A stretch of DNA of 20,276 bases from Thermoplasmatales archaeon ex4484_6 (GCA_002254385.1 NJDO01000018.1:1-20276); one strand, 5' to 3'. Positions 6,388 to 14,721 are shown, counted from the stretch's first letter. Program-made: numbers and translations. The notes: generated by a model not told the origin, from the sequence alone.

Positions 6388-8073
6388 TCATCCGGCACCT
6401 ATTGCCGTCGAGGAGAGCAGCTCTGACATGGCGATGTCCGAAAGGACCGCGATGATAAGTGAAACCCAGGTCATTCCGGCCAGATGAAAAACGAACGAAT
6501 ACTTGTGGCTCCCGTTCACTACCTTGATGAGGAATGCGGAGCACAGCGAATGGATGACTATGACACCCAGCACCATCAACTGCATCATCGAAACATTGTA
6601 GGTCGTGAACATCAAAGGTACGGGGATGGATTGCCCGTTCAGACTTGTAAGGTCGATCTGTGCCGTGGCGTCATTCATCAGGCTCATGATGTGGAGAGTC
6701 AGATAGAGAGTGAACGCGATGGCTACCGCAAGACCATACATCACACCTGTCATGTTGGCGGCCATCTGGTATCTATGCTTCCTCATCCCCTGTATCCTTG
6801 TGAAATTGGATGAGATTATCTTGGAAACCTCGGTGGGTTTTCCTCCCACCATTATTGCCTTTATGTACATCTCGGTGAATTTCGCAATCAGGTTCGACCT
6901 CGATTCTGCAGCAAAGAAAATCCAAGAATTGACCTTGTCAATCCTTGTCATCAATCTCTTGTACATTCTGTCGATCAGCTCCGTGAGGGCCCCGAAATCA
7001 TGCTTCCTCAGATGTTTCAGGGCCTCCTCGGTGGAACCACCGATGGATTCCGCAGCGGAACCGACCGATCTCATGAATGCATCATAGGAGGAATCACATC
7101 TCTTCAGGAGGGTCTCCTCCTTCCGAATTATCCATCCAGGATAGAACATCGGAGTGATAGCCACCGCCAGGATGATCTTGGGGTCCTTCAGACCGATACC
7201 GCTCAGCAGCATTGCAGAGAGCAGACCGATCAGCACCGCGATGACCAGGGCCTTGACGATCCTGTCCTCGGAGGTGGGGCGGATCTTCAGATTATGCCAC
7301 ATCAGGTCCTTCGGAAGCCTCGTTCTTGTAAAGAATACAAGAATTGATTCCAGAATCATGAAACCGACAAGGATGCCCACGACAAGAAAGAAAGTGTCGT
7401 GTATCATTATCATGGGGAGAAGGGTAAGAAAGATTATCATGAACATGGATGAGGCAACAAGGGACACGAAAACCTCCTTGATAAGATCCATGGCCTTCAG
7501 TGCCCCCTCGTACATCACCTGATAATCGTTCATGACAACAGTCTGTTCCTTGATCAGGAACGTATGGAAATCCTCTCCCGTCTCCACCGAATGAGCCATC
7601 CGTTCAAGGAAGTCCGCAAATATCAGCGAAGGTGTTCTCTTTGCGACGTACCTTGCGGATTCGGGCAAGGAGATATTCCAGTGGTCCATCAGGACATATA
7701 TCCTTGCCACATCCTGGGACAGGGGGCCGTATTCCTCCACTCGGGAGAGGATCTCGAAAAGCTTCTTGCGTGGAAGATTCGATGTAGAGAGTGCACCCAT
7801 ACGGGTTATGAAGAGGTGCATATTCTCGTCTATCTTGGCTCTCTTATTGTCCGCTTCTATCACTGGCTTCAACACAACAAAAAGGAATCCGATTACGGGG
7901 ATGGAAAGGGCGAATATCAGGGTGCCGATGCTATCTCTAACAGCAGGAAAGAGCCAGATAAGCATCTGGGAGGCCACGAGACTTGAAATGAACACCGGAA
8001 GTGCGAAGCCCGCAAGGTACTTCGAAACGGGAATGTCCATCCCGATGATGACCCTCTTGAGCTCCACGACCAT
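6388..8073 (-). CDS. flaJ: Archaellum membrane platform protein FlaJ (ArlJ)
   Basis: 561 residues, normal for FlaJ. The polytopic core of the archaellum motor, it couples the FlaI ATPase to filament assembly and rotation. Two type II secretion F-like helical domains are visible. The first is at ~85-250 (including LFITRMGALSTSNL and SVETGEDFHTFL), the second at ~325-440 (including AFMRSVGSAAESIGGSTEEA). Membrane segments lie near 20-42, 49-72, 200-222, 227-248, 273-294 and 299-316, with three more near the C-terminus. The ATG has GAGG 7 nt upstream and follows the flaI stop after 9 nt, showing translation in one operon. It is the last gene of the flaF-J unit. Confidence 0.96.
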   Translation of the reverse strand: MVVELKRVIIGMDIPVSKYLAGFALPVFISSLVASQMLIWLFPAVRDSIGTLIFALSIPVIGFLFVVLKPVIEADNKRAKIDENMHLFITRMGALSTSNLPRKKLFEILSRVEEYGPLSQDVARIYVLMDHWNISLPESARYVAKRTPSLIFADFLERMAHSVETGEDFHTFLIKEQTVVMNDYQVMYEGALKAMDLIKEVFVSLVASSMFMIIFLTLLPMIMIHDTFFLVVGILVGFMILESILVFFTRTRLPKDLMWHNLKIRPTSEDRIVKALVIAVLIGLLSAMLLSGIGLKDPKIILAVAITPMFYPGWIIRKEETLLKRCDSSYDAFMRSVGSAAESIGGSTEEALKHLRKHDFGALTELIDRMYKRLMTRIDKVNSWIFFAAESRSNLIAKFTEMYIKAIMVGGKPTEVSKIISSNFTRIQGMRKHRYQMAANMTGVMYGLAVAIAFTLYLTLHIMSLMNDATAQIDLTSLNGQSIPVPLMFTTYNVSMMQLMVLGVIVIHSLCSAFLIKVVNGSHKYSFVFHLAGMTWVSLIIAVLSDIAMSELLSSTAIGAG

Positions 8074-8082
8074 GTATATACC

Positions 8083-9714
8083 TCATACTTCGAAGGGAAG
8101 GGATTCGACCCCGAACATCTGAAATCTCTGAACGATCTCCCTTACATCTCTGTATTTGACGATATTCCTGTTCGCCATCTCGGTTACAATTCTGGCTCGG
8201 AGGTCGAGTTCCTTGTAGATGTCCCTCTTGTCTGAAAGCCCCTGCATGAGGGCGATCTTGTTCTCGAGAATGTACGAGTTGTTCCTACCCCTGAACCTGT
8301 GCTCGTCCCTTGTCGGGTTCCAATGAAAGACCTCCTTCGTGAGTACCCCGCCGAGTTCCTTGGAATAACCGATGATCTCCGAAATCCCGAGGACCCTTCT
8401 GAGGAATCTTCCCTTCTGATATACTGCCTGCTGGAAGAGGGCAATATTCAGATTATCCATGAAACGGATGGGGACGTTGATGGGATCACCCGAGAACCTC
8501 TGTATCATCTTCACAACCGTCGCTGCATGGAATGTGGCGATCACGGGATGTCCTGTCTGCATGGCCTGAAATGCAATTGCCCCCTCACGACCACGGATCT
8601 CTCCAACGATGATATAGTTGGGACGCGATCTGAGGGCAGCCTTCAGCAAGGCGAACATGTCCACCCTCGATTCCTCCGGTCCGCTCTCCCTAGTGAGAAG
8701 CTGCTGCCATATCTCATGGGGGGGCTGGACCTCGGCAGTATCCTCCACGGAGAATATCTTCGCATTGTACTTGATGAACGGCAGCATGCCGTTCAGGGTT
8801 GTTGTCTTACCGGACGCTGTTTCACCGCATACGAAGACGGACATGCCATTCTCCAGGGCAATCCAGAGATATGCCGCAAGTTCCGCGGAGAGTGTGTTCC
8901 ATTTGACAAGCTGTACAATGGAAAGAGGCTCCGTGGCAAATTTCCTGATAGTGAAGGAGGGCCCCTTCAAGGAAATGTCATCGGAATATATCAGGTTCAA
9001 TCTCGAACCATCGGGAAGTGCGGCATCGATGATGGGTCTTGCCATCGAGACTGGCTTGCCTATCCTTTCCGACATACCTCTCAGGTACAGATCAGCCTCA
9101 TTGGCACTATCGAACATGATATTGGTCTTCATTGTCTTGAACACCTTGTGAATTATGAATAGGGGTTCGAGGCCTATCGCATGAATATCCTCGATATACG
9201 GATCCCTGAGAAGCGGTTCCAGAACACCGGATTCGAGTATATCCCTCTTGATGTAGTATCTTATCTTGTTCAATTCCCGTTTAGTGAGTCCCACCTTGGG
9301 TTTCGGGTTCAGGAGGCCGCTCTTCGGCCTTTGGTCACCTTTCCTTATTATCTTGATGGAATCGGCGATCAGTTTGTCTATCATGGCCTCGAATTCTTCC
9401 TTGTTCCTGTATGCCGGTTCGTATCCTGCTTTCAGGAAGAGCTGTTCCACGAGATCCCTCTTGAGCCGTCTCTCCAGCTTCGTCAATCTAGGCTCGACGG
9501 CATTGTAGAAGAAACCCTCCTTCTTGGAACCGAAACAGTGAATGAATATGGGATCCCCGACAGGATAGAGGACATCGAAGCCCTCCGGCTGGAATAGATC
9601 CCTTTCCACCTGCTGGTAGAACTCCGGGATCCTTCCCTTCTTCTTCTGGTATTCATCGAGGTATTCCTTGAGATGTGGGTTGTTCCTGATCGCAATCGCC
9701 ATCTTCTGATCCAT
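8083..9714 (-). CDS. flaI: Archaellum assembly and rotation ATPase FlaI (ArlI)
   Basis: 543 residues from the ATG at 9714. The frame extends to 9744, but that longer form would overlap flaH and read an unconvincing MRSRQWGDGQ. The ATG at 9714 sits 7 nt after the flaH stop. FlaI is the hexameric secretion ATPase (type II/IV superfamily) powering archaellin assembly and rotation from the cytoplasm. Visible motifs, in this numbering: Walker A GETASGKT (~297-304), the Asp box VEDTAE (~323-328), Walker B YIIVGEIRGRE (~367-377) and the His box TGHPVIATFHA (~387-397). All key residues are present. Confidence 0.97.
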   Translation of the reverse strand: MDQKMAIAIRNNPHLKEYLDEYQKKKGRIPEFYQQVERDLFQPEGFDVLYPVGDPIFIHCFGSKKEGFFYNAVEPRLTKLERRLKRDLVEQLFLKAGYEPAYRNKEEFEAMIDKLIADSIKIIRKGDQRPKSGLLNPKPKVGLTKRELNKIRYYIKRDILESGVLEPLLRDPYIEDIHAIGLEPLFIIHKVFKTMKTNIMFDSANEADLYLRGMSERIGKPVSMARPIIDAALPDGSRLNLIYSDDISLKGPSFTIRKFATEPLSIVQLVKWNTLSAELAAYLWIALENGMSVFVCGETASGKTTTLNGMLPFIKYNAKIFSVEDTAEVQPPHEIWQQLLTRESGPEESRVDMFALLKAALRSRPNYIIVGEIRGREGAIAFQAMQTGHPVIATFHAATVVKMIQRFSGDPINVPIRFMDNLNIALFQQAVYQKGRFLRRVLGISEIIGYSKELGGVLTKEVFHWNPTRDEHRFRGRNNSYILENKIALMQGLSDKRDIYKELDLRARIVTEMANRNIVKYRDVREIVQRFQMFGVESLPFEV

Positions 9715-9721
9715 CTGCCCG

Positions 9722-10432
9722 TCACCCCACTGTCGTGATCTCAATTATTATTCCCACTCCAGGAGAGACCTTGAATCCGATGGCTTCCTCGAAGGGGTTC
9801 TCGGCACCTCCGAACCTCATAAGCTTCAATATTCGGGCAAGGGTCCCTCCGACATTACTCACCGTAAGGGCCCAGTATGATGTGGAGGAACTCTTGAATG
9901 GTTCTCCAAGGGAGGCCGGCATCTCATCCGGGTCCACCGTCATTACTATGACCTTCCCGAGTGCGGAGAGTCTCTTGAGGAACTGGAGAAATCTGTAGGA
10001 TGACATGTTCGCCCTTATCGATGAACCCACGAGTGATGAGAGAGTGTCTATAAAAATCACATCGGAGTCGAAGATCTTCTCCGCTCTCATCAGTTTCTCC
10101 ATGAAATCATCCCTCTTCTTCATGGAGGAAAGTAATGGATAGACGGGAATATAGGTCAGCCTGTCATTCAGGAGATGATTCGCTATCCTGTAATCGAGCG
10201 AGTACATCTGTTCGATGAACTCGTTCATCGTCAGCTCCGTGGAAATATATGTGACAGTATATCCATTTTCCAGGAGACCGAACAGAAGCCTCTGGGCAAT
10301 CACGGATTTCCCGCTGGAATGAGAGCCCTCCATGTAACAGAGGGTCCCTTTTGGAAATCCTCCGCCCATCTGTTCGTGGAGCTCATCCCGGTCAATGGCT
10401 ATCGACAGGATGCGCTCACTTTTCTCAGCCAT
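9722..10432 (-). CDS. flaH: Archaellum KaiC-like ATP-binding protein FlaH (ArlH)
   Basis: 236 residues, the family length. FlaH is a RecA/KaiC-fold protein that binds FlaI, and its nucleotide state regulates motor assembly. Walker A is GSHSSGKS (residues 36-43) and Walker B is VIFIDT (125-130). The catalytic glutamate typical of KaiC is not evident near Walker B, consistent with the poor ATPase activity known for FlaH. The start has AGGTGAT upstream and lies 17 nt after the flaG stop. It is the third gene of flaF-G-H-I-J. Confidence 0.95.
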   Translation of the reverse strand: MAEKSERILSIAIDRDELHEQMGGGFPKGTLCYMEGSHSSGKSVIAQRLLFGLLENGYTVTYISTELTMNEFIEQMYSLDYRIANHLLNDRLTYIPVYPLLSSMKKRDDFMEKLMRAEKIFDSDVIFIDTLSSLVGSSIRANMSSYRFLQFLKRLSALGKVIVMTVDPDEMPASLGEPFKSSSTSYWALTVSNVGGTLARILKLMRFGGAENPFEEAIGFKVSPGVGIIIEITTVG

Positions 10433-10449
10433 TTCCTATCACCTTGTCT

Positions 10450-10884
10450 TCATATCCTGAAGCTGAATCTGTCTGAAACACCGTTATTTACAACGATCTT
10501 GATCGTGTGCTCGCCATCGGATAGGTTAATGTCCAGGACGATGGACAGCAGGTCTCCCGGATCCCAATCCCCTCCTCCCACGACGGAGATCGTCGTGTTG
10601 TCGGAGGATACCGGACCGTTGTCTACAAGTACATCCACCGTTGTCGCAAGGGAGAGCTTGCCGGTGTTCTTAACGTAAATTGTAACCGGGTCATTCCCCA
10701 TATTGTAGGGATCATTCACTATCGTAATATCAGTCAGGAGCTTGTCATAAACCATATCACCTCTGCTTCTCACGCCATCCGTCATGGAAGTGATCGTCTC
10801 GGCGAAAAGTCCCACGAGTCCCGATGCTATGACCATGGCGGCTATGAAGAAAACGAGCTGTGTTGATGATGTGGACATACCCAT
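10450..10884 (-). CDS. flaG: Archaellum stator protein FlaG (ArlG)
   Basis: 144 residues, typical for FlaG. An N-terminal membrane helix (QLVFFIAAMVIASGLVGLF) is followed by a single beta-sandwich (~45-144) facing the pseudoperiplasm, with strands such as DPVTIYVKNTGKLSL and HTIKIVVNN. In other archaea FlaG forms filaments capped by FlaF and anchors the motor in the cell envelope. The ATG directly abuts the flaF stop, and the flaF end contains a perfect SD (GGAGGTGATC) 3 nt before the ATG, implying translational coupling with FlaF. Confidence 0.93.
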   Translation of the reverse strand: MGMSTSSTQLVFFIAAMVIASGLVGLFAETITSMTDGVRSRGDMVYDKLLTDITIVNDPYNMGNDPVTIYVKNTGKLSLATTVDVLVDNGPVSSDNTTISVVGGGDWDPGDLLSIVLDINLSDGEHTIKIVVNNGVSDRFSFRI

Positions 10885-12081
10885 TCAGATCACCTCCATG
10901 AATGTGTAGCCACTTATCAGCGCGATCCTGAGCATGGTCCCGAGAGTGAATCCCGAAAAACTCCTGTCCGAGCCATCCAGAAGATACAAACCCGGTCCTG
11001 CGCTGATATCCGTTTGACCCGTCCCGAGGTCCTTTATCAGATCGAATTTTGTGGAATTCAGCATGTTGAAACAAACGACACGTGAGGAAGAATACCCTCG
11101 CAGCAGGACAAGCACATGAAGTTCTTCATATCCGGTAGAATCAGCAGCTACCGGTTCCTCACCAGTCGAAAGTGATATCGAACCGGCGAGCGAATCATAA
11201 CCTGAATAGGTAATATTGTATATCTTTCCGTCCCCATCCAGGAGCCGGAACGAACCGTTTCCGCTTATGAGGTCAACCGGTGAGGTCCAGTTGACATTTG
11301 TTCCGTTTACGCAGATGCGGCTCCTCGAGGAACCATCGATATCGAATCTCAGTATATCTCCATCATTTTCAAGTACGATCAGGTAGGGAGATCCGTTATC
11401 TCGTGCGGACAGTATCAATCTGGTTCCATTGTCAATGCCGGAGTTATTTATCAGCTCGGATGCCGATGTGGAACCGTTGGTTCCCATCGTCATCACCCTA
11501 TCATTACCAAGGATGTAAAGGGTTGACGATGAGGAATCAATGTCCGATACGGATGTGAGTCCCGATGATCTCGACCAGAGATATTCCCCATCCGAATCGA
11601 AGGAACGGATGACCGTTCCATCGGAGACATGAACTCCTTCACCGTAGCATATCCTTGATGGCGAAGAGAACGGGAATGAAGAATCGAGGACCGGATCGCC
11701 ACCGTAGACACTTGCGTTCAGATAGGCATTTCCCACGGTCACGGTGACCGTTTCATCCTCCTGAAGAAGGGTGACGGCATCCCCGTCTATTGTCAGGGAT
11801 ACATCGGTAACAAGCTCACCATTCAGCAGAAGAGTGACTTCATCAAGGTCCACAATTTCCTCACCGTCGTTGTTCACGGAGAGTGTGAGAGTGGAGCCTG
11901 TGACATCCTTATCCTTGATTATTATTGAGGTCCGTTCGAGTTCCCCCTGCATCTCTTCCTGGGTCTTCTCCGCTCGGTCCACCAATCTCTGATAATCCAG
12001 TCCGGTCCCTATCAGGATGCCTGCTATGGAAAGGAATCCCAGAAAGAAAATTAAATTGGCCACAGAGGTAGAGAAACCCAT
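10885..12081 (-). CDS. flaF: Archaellum stator protein FlaF (ArlF) with C-terminal propeller-like extension
   Basis: 398 residues, whereas FlaF is normally about 130-170. Residues 7-27 are the N-terminal membrane helix (NLIFFLGFLSIAGILIG), followed by a short coiled stretch. Residues ~52-130 match the FlaF/G beta-sandwich (TLTLSVNNDGEEIVDLDEV, TLLLNGELV). Residues ~140-380 are additional: repeated beta units with blade-like openings (GTVIRSFDSDGEYLWS, DRVMTMGTNGS, GDILRFDIDGSSRSR, DGKIYNITYSG), resembling a PQQ/WD-type propeller. Ten N-glycosylation sequons are spread through residues 122-342. Known FlaF binds S-layer protein and anchors the archaellum; the extension may enlarge that contact. 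SD GGGGGTGAT precedes the ATG. First confident gene of the operon. Confidence 0.88.
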   Translation of the reverse strand: MGFSTSVANLIFFLGFLSIAGILIGTGLDYQRLVDRAEKTQEEMQGELERTSIIIKDKDVTGSTLTLSVNNDGEEIVDLDEVTLLLNGELVTDVSLTIDGDAVTLLQEDETVTVTVGNAYLNASVYGGDPVLDSSFPFSSPSRICYGEGVHVSDGTVIRSFDSDGEYLWSRSSGLTSVSDIDSSSSTLYILGNDRVMTMGTNGSTSASELINNSGIDNGTRLILSARDNGSPYLIVLENDGDILRFDIDGSSRSRICVNGTNVNWTSPVDLISGNGSFRLLDGDGKIYNITYSGYDSLAGSISLSTGEEPVAADSTGYEELHVLVLLRGYSSSRVVCFNMLNSTKFDLIKDLGTGQTDISAGPGLYLLDGSDRSFSGFTLGTMLRIALISGYTFMEVI

Positions 12082-12085
12082 ATCA

Positions 12086-12277
12086 TCACCCCCTTCTCCT
12101 TTCCCTGATGATGCACCTAAGGGCCAGGGACACTATCATGTACTTCCGGGATACTATCGGGAGCATGCGAGAAGGAAGTCCCTCTCCCTGACCGAAAAAG
12201 AGGCCTTTCACATTGGATGGACCCGGAGCGTATCCCGGATCTATTGTGGAGCTTCCATCTTTCCCTGATAGGATCAT
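12086..12277 (-). CDS. Possible small protein (63 aa) leading the flaF operon
   Basis: An ATG-initiated ORF of 63 codons sits about 38 nt after the predicted transcription start and ends 4 nt before flaF, its stop lying within the flaF SD. GAGGATGAT precedes the ATG by 8 nt. The protein is Gly/Pro-rich early and Arg-rich at the end (RCIIRERRRG), with no recognised domain. Position and SD support it; composition does not decide. It may instead be an untranslated leader. Confidence 0.35.
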   Translation of the reverse strand: MILSGKDGSSTIDPGYAPGPSNVKGLFFGQGEGLPSRMLPIVSRKYMIVSLALRCIIRERRRG

Positions 12278-12337
12278 GGTATCATCCTCGTACTGGCTAT
12301 GCTCTTGACTCTCGGGTCAACATATCGACTAGAACCG

Positions 12338-12348
12338 ATTTAAGTATA
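12338..12348 (-). promoter_or_regulatory. TATA box of the flaF-J operon
   Basis: In the sense of the operon it reads TATACTTAAAT. Transcription would start near 12315, giving a long leader of about 230 nt before flaF. The dyad operator lies 9 bp upstream. Confidence 0.55.
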
Positions 12349-12357
12349 GAAGGGGTC

Positions 12358-12375
12358 ATTATCCCGTTGGAGAAT
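12358..12375 (-). promoter_or_regulatory. Archaellum operator dyad, flaF operon copy
   Basis: Reads ATTCTCCAACGGGATAAT in the operon sense. It shares 16 of 18 bases with the copy at 16231-16248, and the match extends one base on each side (20-base match CATTATCCCGyTGGAGAATy apart from two transitions). Arms ATTnTCC and GGAnAAT are inverted repeats. Position just upstream of the TATA box suits an activator site. Confidence 0.65.
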
Positions 12376-12550
12376 TGGAAAAAACACACCGGCCTGAACT
12401 TAGGTTGCAGAAAAGGGGGGAACGTACCAAGGAACGGAGAAGTTCGAAAAAGTATTCGTTTCCGGGCTCATCGTAACTACATCATGCTGGCTGTTCACAA
12501 TTCGATGATCCTCAAGGAGATCCTCGACATTCGCAGATCAGGACACATGA

Positions 12551-12595
12551 GAAAAATAAAAAAAAAGGTGAGGGGACATGGAGGTGCTCCTCACC
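12551..12595 (-). terminator. Hairpin plus T-run terminator after flaCDE
   Basis: In the transcript sense, GGTGAGG pairs with CCTCACC across a 15-nt loop and is followed directly by TTTTTTTTTATTTTT. It lies about 60-105 nt after the flaCDE stop, separating the archaellin unit from the flaF unit. Confidence 0.8.
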
Positions 12596-12654
12596 CGGCA
12601 GAGAAGGCCCAGTTCCCCGGGCCAGCAACCTAGTTCCCGGAAGATCCGGACCGG

Positions 12655-13896
12655 TCACACACCATGGTAACCCTCCAGTGTGCGGGTGAACACCTTGATG
12701 TCCTCCTCGAGGGAATTGAAAGTATCCTTGTTCACCTCGATCCCGGCTATCTTGGTGATGAAGAGGAGAGATTTCAGGTGGTCGTCCGCACTCAATCTCC
12801 AGTCGTTCACTTTCTTGTAAGCCGTTGGAGATTTGGTCTCATCAAGGAGAACATCCTCGTTCTCCGGAGGTTCATACTTGAATATGTTCTGAACCTCCCC
12901 CCTGGCATAAGCCATGATATGTGACTTTACCTTGGGAGAGATCCATCCGATATCCTTGTAGTAATCCAGGAGAGAGGATATCTTGTCCCTGGTCACCCTC
13001 TCGAACATGAACTCTATCCAACGCAGGACCAGAATAACGGTCCTGTAATCATGGGATATCGTCTCGAGAATGACCTTTCCGTTATGGGACACGGTGGGTC
13101 CCCTGTTCACAAGTTCCTCAAGAGGCGCAAAATGCGACCTCTGCCCTTCCTGATCCATATTCGAACCTCCTTGCTCTACCATCTCATGGGGTCTCTCAGG
13201 AGGAACATGATCCATCTCATCCTCATGCGGGACATTCCGTTCGGATACCGGAACCGGACTTTCGTCCAGATCGGGCATCTCGAACAGTGAGAGGCCATCA
13301 TTCTCCTCCTGAACACGTGCTTTCGCAACCTTTTCGTTCGCATCTTCCGGAAGCAGGATGTCGGATCCGAGATCAAGACCATCCAGATCATCGGTGATAT
13401 CGGGGGCACGGATAAGTTCCGCACCCTCGATGCTGAGATAGGCCGGATCCGTAGATTCGCCCGCTCCCGGGCCGGAACCGGCCCTTCCACCGATGAAGGG
13501 ATTGATATCCCTCTTGACCACCTCGTATACGGAGAGAAGCTTGAGGATGTTCTTTTCCATCTCCTCCAGCCTGTCATTTACCCCGCTTAAGCTGGTCCGG
13601 GTCGATTTTATCGACCCATCCATCTGGATGATCTTCTCCTCGAGGGCCGTCAACCGCGTTTCGAGTCCAGAGGGATCTGAAGACGTGGGTCCACCTTCCG
13701 GTGAAACCCCGTCTCCGTTCATCATTCCCTCTATGTCGGAGAAGTCTATCAGTTCATCCAATTCTTTGTCGCCCTTCTTCTTTCTGACGATCTTCTTCTC
13801 AACGAAACCTTTGGATGAACCTTTCCGCTTGGAAGACTTCTTGGAGCGGCTTCCGCCCTTCTTGGATGTGTTCGATATCCTGTCTAATATCGACAT
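12655..13896 (-). CDS. flaCDE: Archaellum cytoplasmic protein, FlaC-FlaD/E fusion (ArlCDE)
   Basis: 413 residues. A very basic, Ser/Lys-rich N-terminus (~10-45) leads to a FlaC-like coiled region at ~77-136 (LETRLTALEEKI, RLEEMEKNILKLLSVYEVVK, INPFIGG). A long acidic, Pro-rich linker (~137-255) follows. The C-terminal FlaD/E domain spans ~256-410 (APLEELVNRGPTVSHNGKV, RWIEFMFERVTRDKISSLL, DYYKDIGWIS). In euryarchaea FlaC, D and E form the cytosolic ring around FlaH/FlaI and receive switching signals through CheF; here all are on one chain. The ATG has GGAGG 8 nt upstream, and the gene begins 43 nt after the preceding archaellin, so it is the last gene of that operon. Confidence 0.93.
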   Translation of the reverse strand: MSILDRISNTSKKGGSRSKKSSKRKGSSKGFVEKKIVRKKKGDKELDELIDFSDIEGMMNGDGVSPEGGPTSSDPSGLETRLTALEEKIIQMDGSIKSTRTSLSGVNDRLEEMEKNILKLLSVYEVVKRDINPFIGGRAGSGPGAGESTDPAYLSIEGAELIRAPDITDDLDGLDLGSDILLPEDANEKVAKARVQEENDGLSLFEMPDLDESPVPVSERNVPHEDEMDHVPPERPHEMVEQGGSNMDQEGQRSHFAPLEELVNRGPTVSHNGKVILETISHDYRTVILVLRWIEFMFERVTRDKISSLLDYYKDIGWISPKVKSHIMAYARGEVQNIFKYEPPENEDVLLDETKSPTAYKKVNDWRLSADDHLKSLLFITKIAGIEVNKDTFNSLEEDIKVFTRTLEGYHGV

Positions 13897-13939
13897 CAGC
13901 TTTTCCTCCGGTCATACACTTCACCCATTTCGATCCCTC

Positions 13940-14563
13940 CTATCTAAGGTCCACATATCTGCTAGTGTAAGTGGACGGGGTTGTTGTCTTCAGCAGGCAC
14001 ACCGACCCGTGAACGGGCAGGATCCTAACCTCGAAGGTTGTCGAGGAGGAAAGGTACATGCTGAAATCGGCTGGATCGATCCATACCTGGATCAACGCTC
14101 CGCTTGATACTATATGCTGGGTTGCTGTCCAGGTATTTTCTGGGTCACGGATCTCGTCAGCGCCGAATTCATCATCATCCGCATCGGCTTCTGTCGTCCC
14201 TCCGAAGGTCAGCTCCGCTGTGGCGTTCTCGCTTTTTATCTGTATCACGACATTTTCCATATCAATGGGACTTGACCCGGGGTTGATCTTCACGGTAAGT
14301 CTTATCCTCTCGATACTGCTCGACAGGTTGCCATCACCATCAAGATCCCGGTCCCCCGTAGCTGTCACGATACCGAAACCGCTAGATACATCCAACATTG
14401 CAAGCTCACCTGTTTCCTGTGCTTGTTGCTGCAGGGTCGACATTGTCTGCAGGAACAGTCCCGCAGCGAGTGCGGAGACCAGAATCATGGCAATGAGCAG
14501 GATCATATTCCCGATCCCGGTCTCACCGGATTCATCATCACTCCGCACCGACAATCTCCGCAT
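13940..14563 (-). CDS. Archaellin (third gene of the archaellin operon)
   Basis: About 207 residues. I use the ATG at 14563 because GGGG lies 8 nt before it; the ATG at 14569, two codons earlier, is almost as good. The class III signal peptide MRRLSVRSDDESGETG should be cut by prepilin peptidase before IGNMILLIAMILVSALAAG, the assembly helix. The outer domain has the archaellin patterns INPGSSPIDMENVVIQIKS and EIRDPENTW. It is less like the other two members than they are like each other (SG replaced by ETG, LQQQAQETGELAMLDVSSGF). It is followed by flaCDE. Confidence 0.94.
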   Translation of the reverse strand: MRRLSVRSDDESGETGIGNMILLIAMILVSALAAGLFLQTMSTLQQQAQETGELAMLDVSSGFGIVTATGDRDLDGDGNLSSSIERIRLTVKINPGSSPIDMENVVIQIKSENATAELTFGGTTEADADDDEFGADEIRDPENTWTATQHIVSSGALIQVWIDPADFSMYLSSSTTFEVRILPVHGSVCLLKTTTPSTYTSRYVDLR

Positions 14564-14581
14564 TTGCATTACCCCATATCA

Positions 14582-14716
14582 TCAACGGTACTTCTTCGAG
14601 TTACCTCCATGACGCGATCCTTCTCTCACCAAGACCGCATCTCCGAGGGAACGGAACAACGTATCCCGTACTTCCGGAGAAGCTTGTGGCCTTAGCCAAT
14701 TCTCAGAACCTGTCAC
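14582..14716 (-). CDS. Possible small protein (44 aa) between archaellin genes
   Basis: GTG start with a near-perfect SD, GAGGTGATC, 3 nt before it (8 nt from GAGG), directly after the stop of the preceding archaellin. It ends 12 nt before the next archaellin. The product is hydrophilic and Arg-rich (MTGSENWLRPQAS..., ending SKKYR), with no family. The SD is inside a 13-base sequence shared with the other archaellin junction, so it could also be a relic of duplication. Confidence 0.38.
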   Translation of the reverse strand: MTGSENWLRPQASPEVRDTLFRSLGDAVLVREGSRHGGNSKKYR

Positions 14717-14721
14717 GAGGA

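Larger units (their letters stand above)
12082..12654. other. Regulatory gap between flaCDE and flaF
   Basis: No confident gene. On the minus strand it holds, from right to left, hairpins after the flaCDE stop (GGCCC at 12606-12610 with GGGCC at 12619-12623), the hairpin/T-run terminator, about 175 bp in which I see nothing, the operator and TATA box of the flaF operon, and a leader of ~230 nt with a possible small ORF. Confidence 0.7.

Noticed and set aside
8299..9162. 287-codon plus-strand frame inside flaI
   Set aside because: Complementary-strand shadow of flaI; no family features and no SD logic.
9715..9744. Longer flaI start
   Set aside because: It would overlap flaH by 23 nt and adds residues unlike FlaI; the ATG at 9714 is correctly spaced after the flaH stop.
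12217..12633. 138-codon plus-strand frame in the flaCDE-flaF gap
   Set aside because: It runs across the operator, TATA box and the terminator hairpin, has no SD and a low-complexity Lys run from the T-tract.
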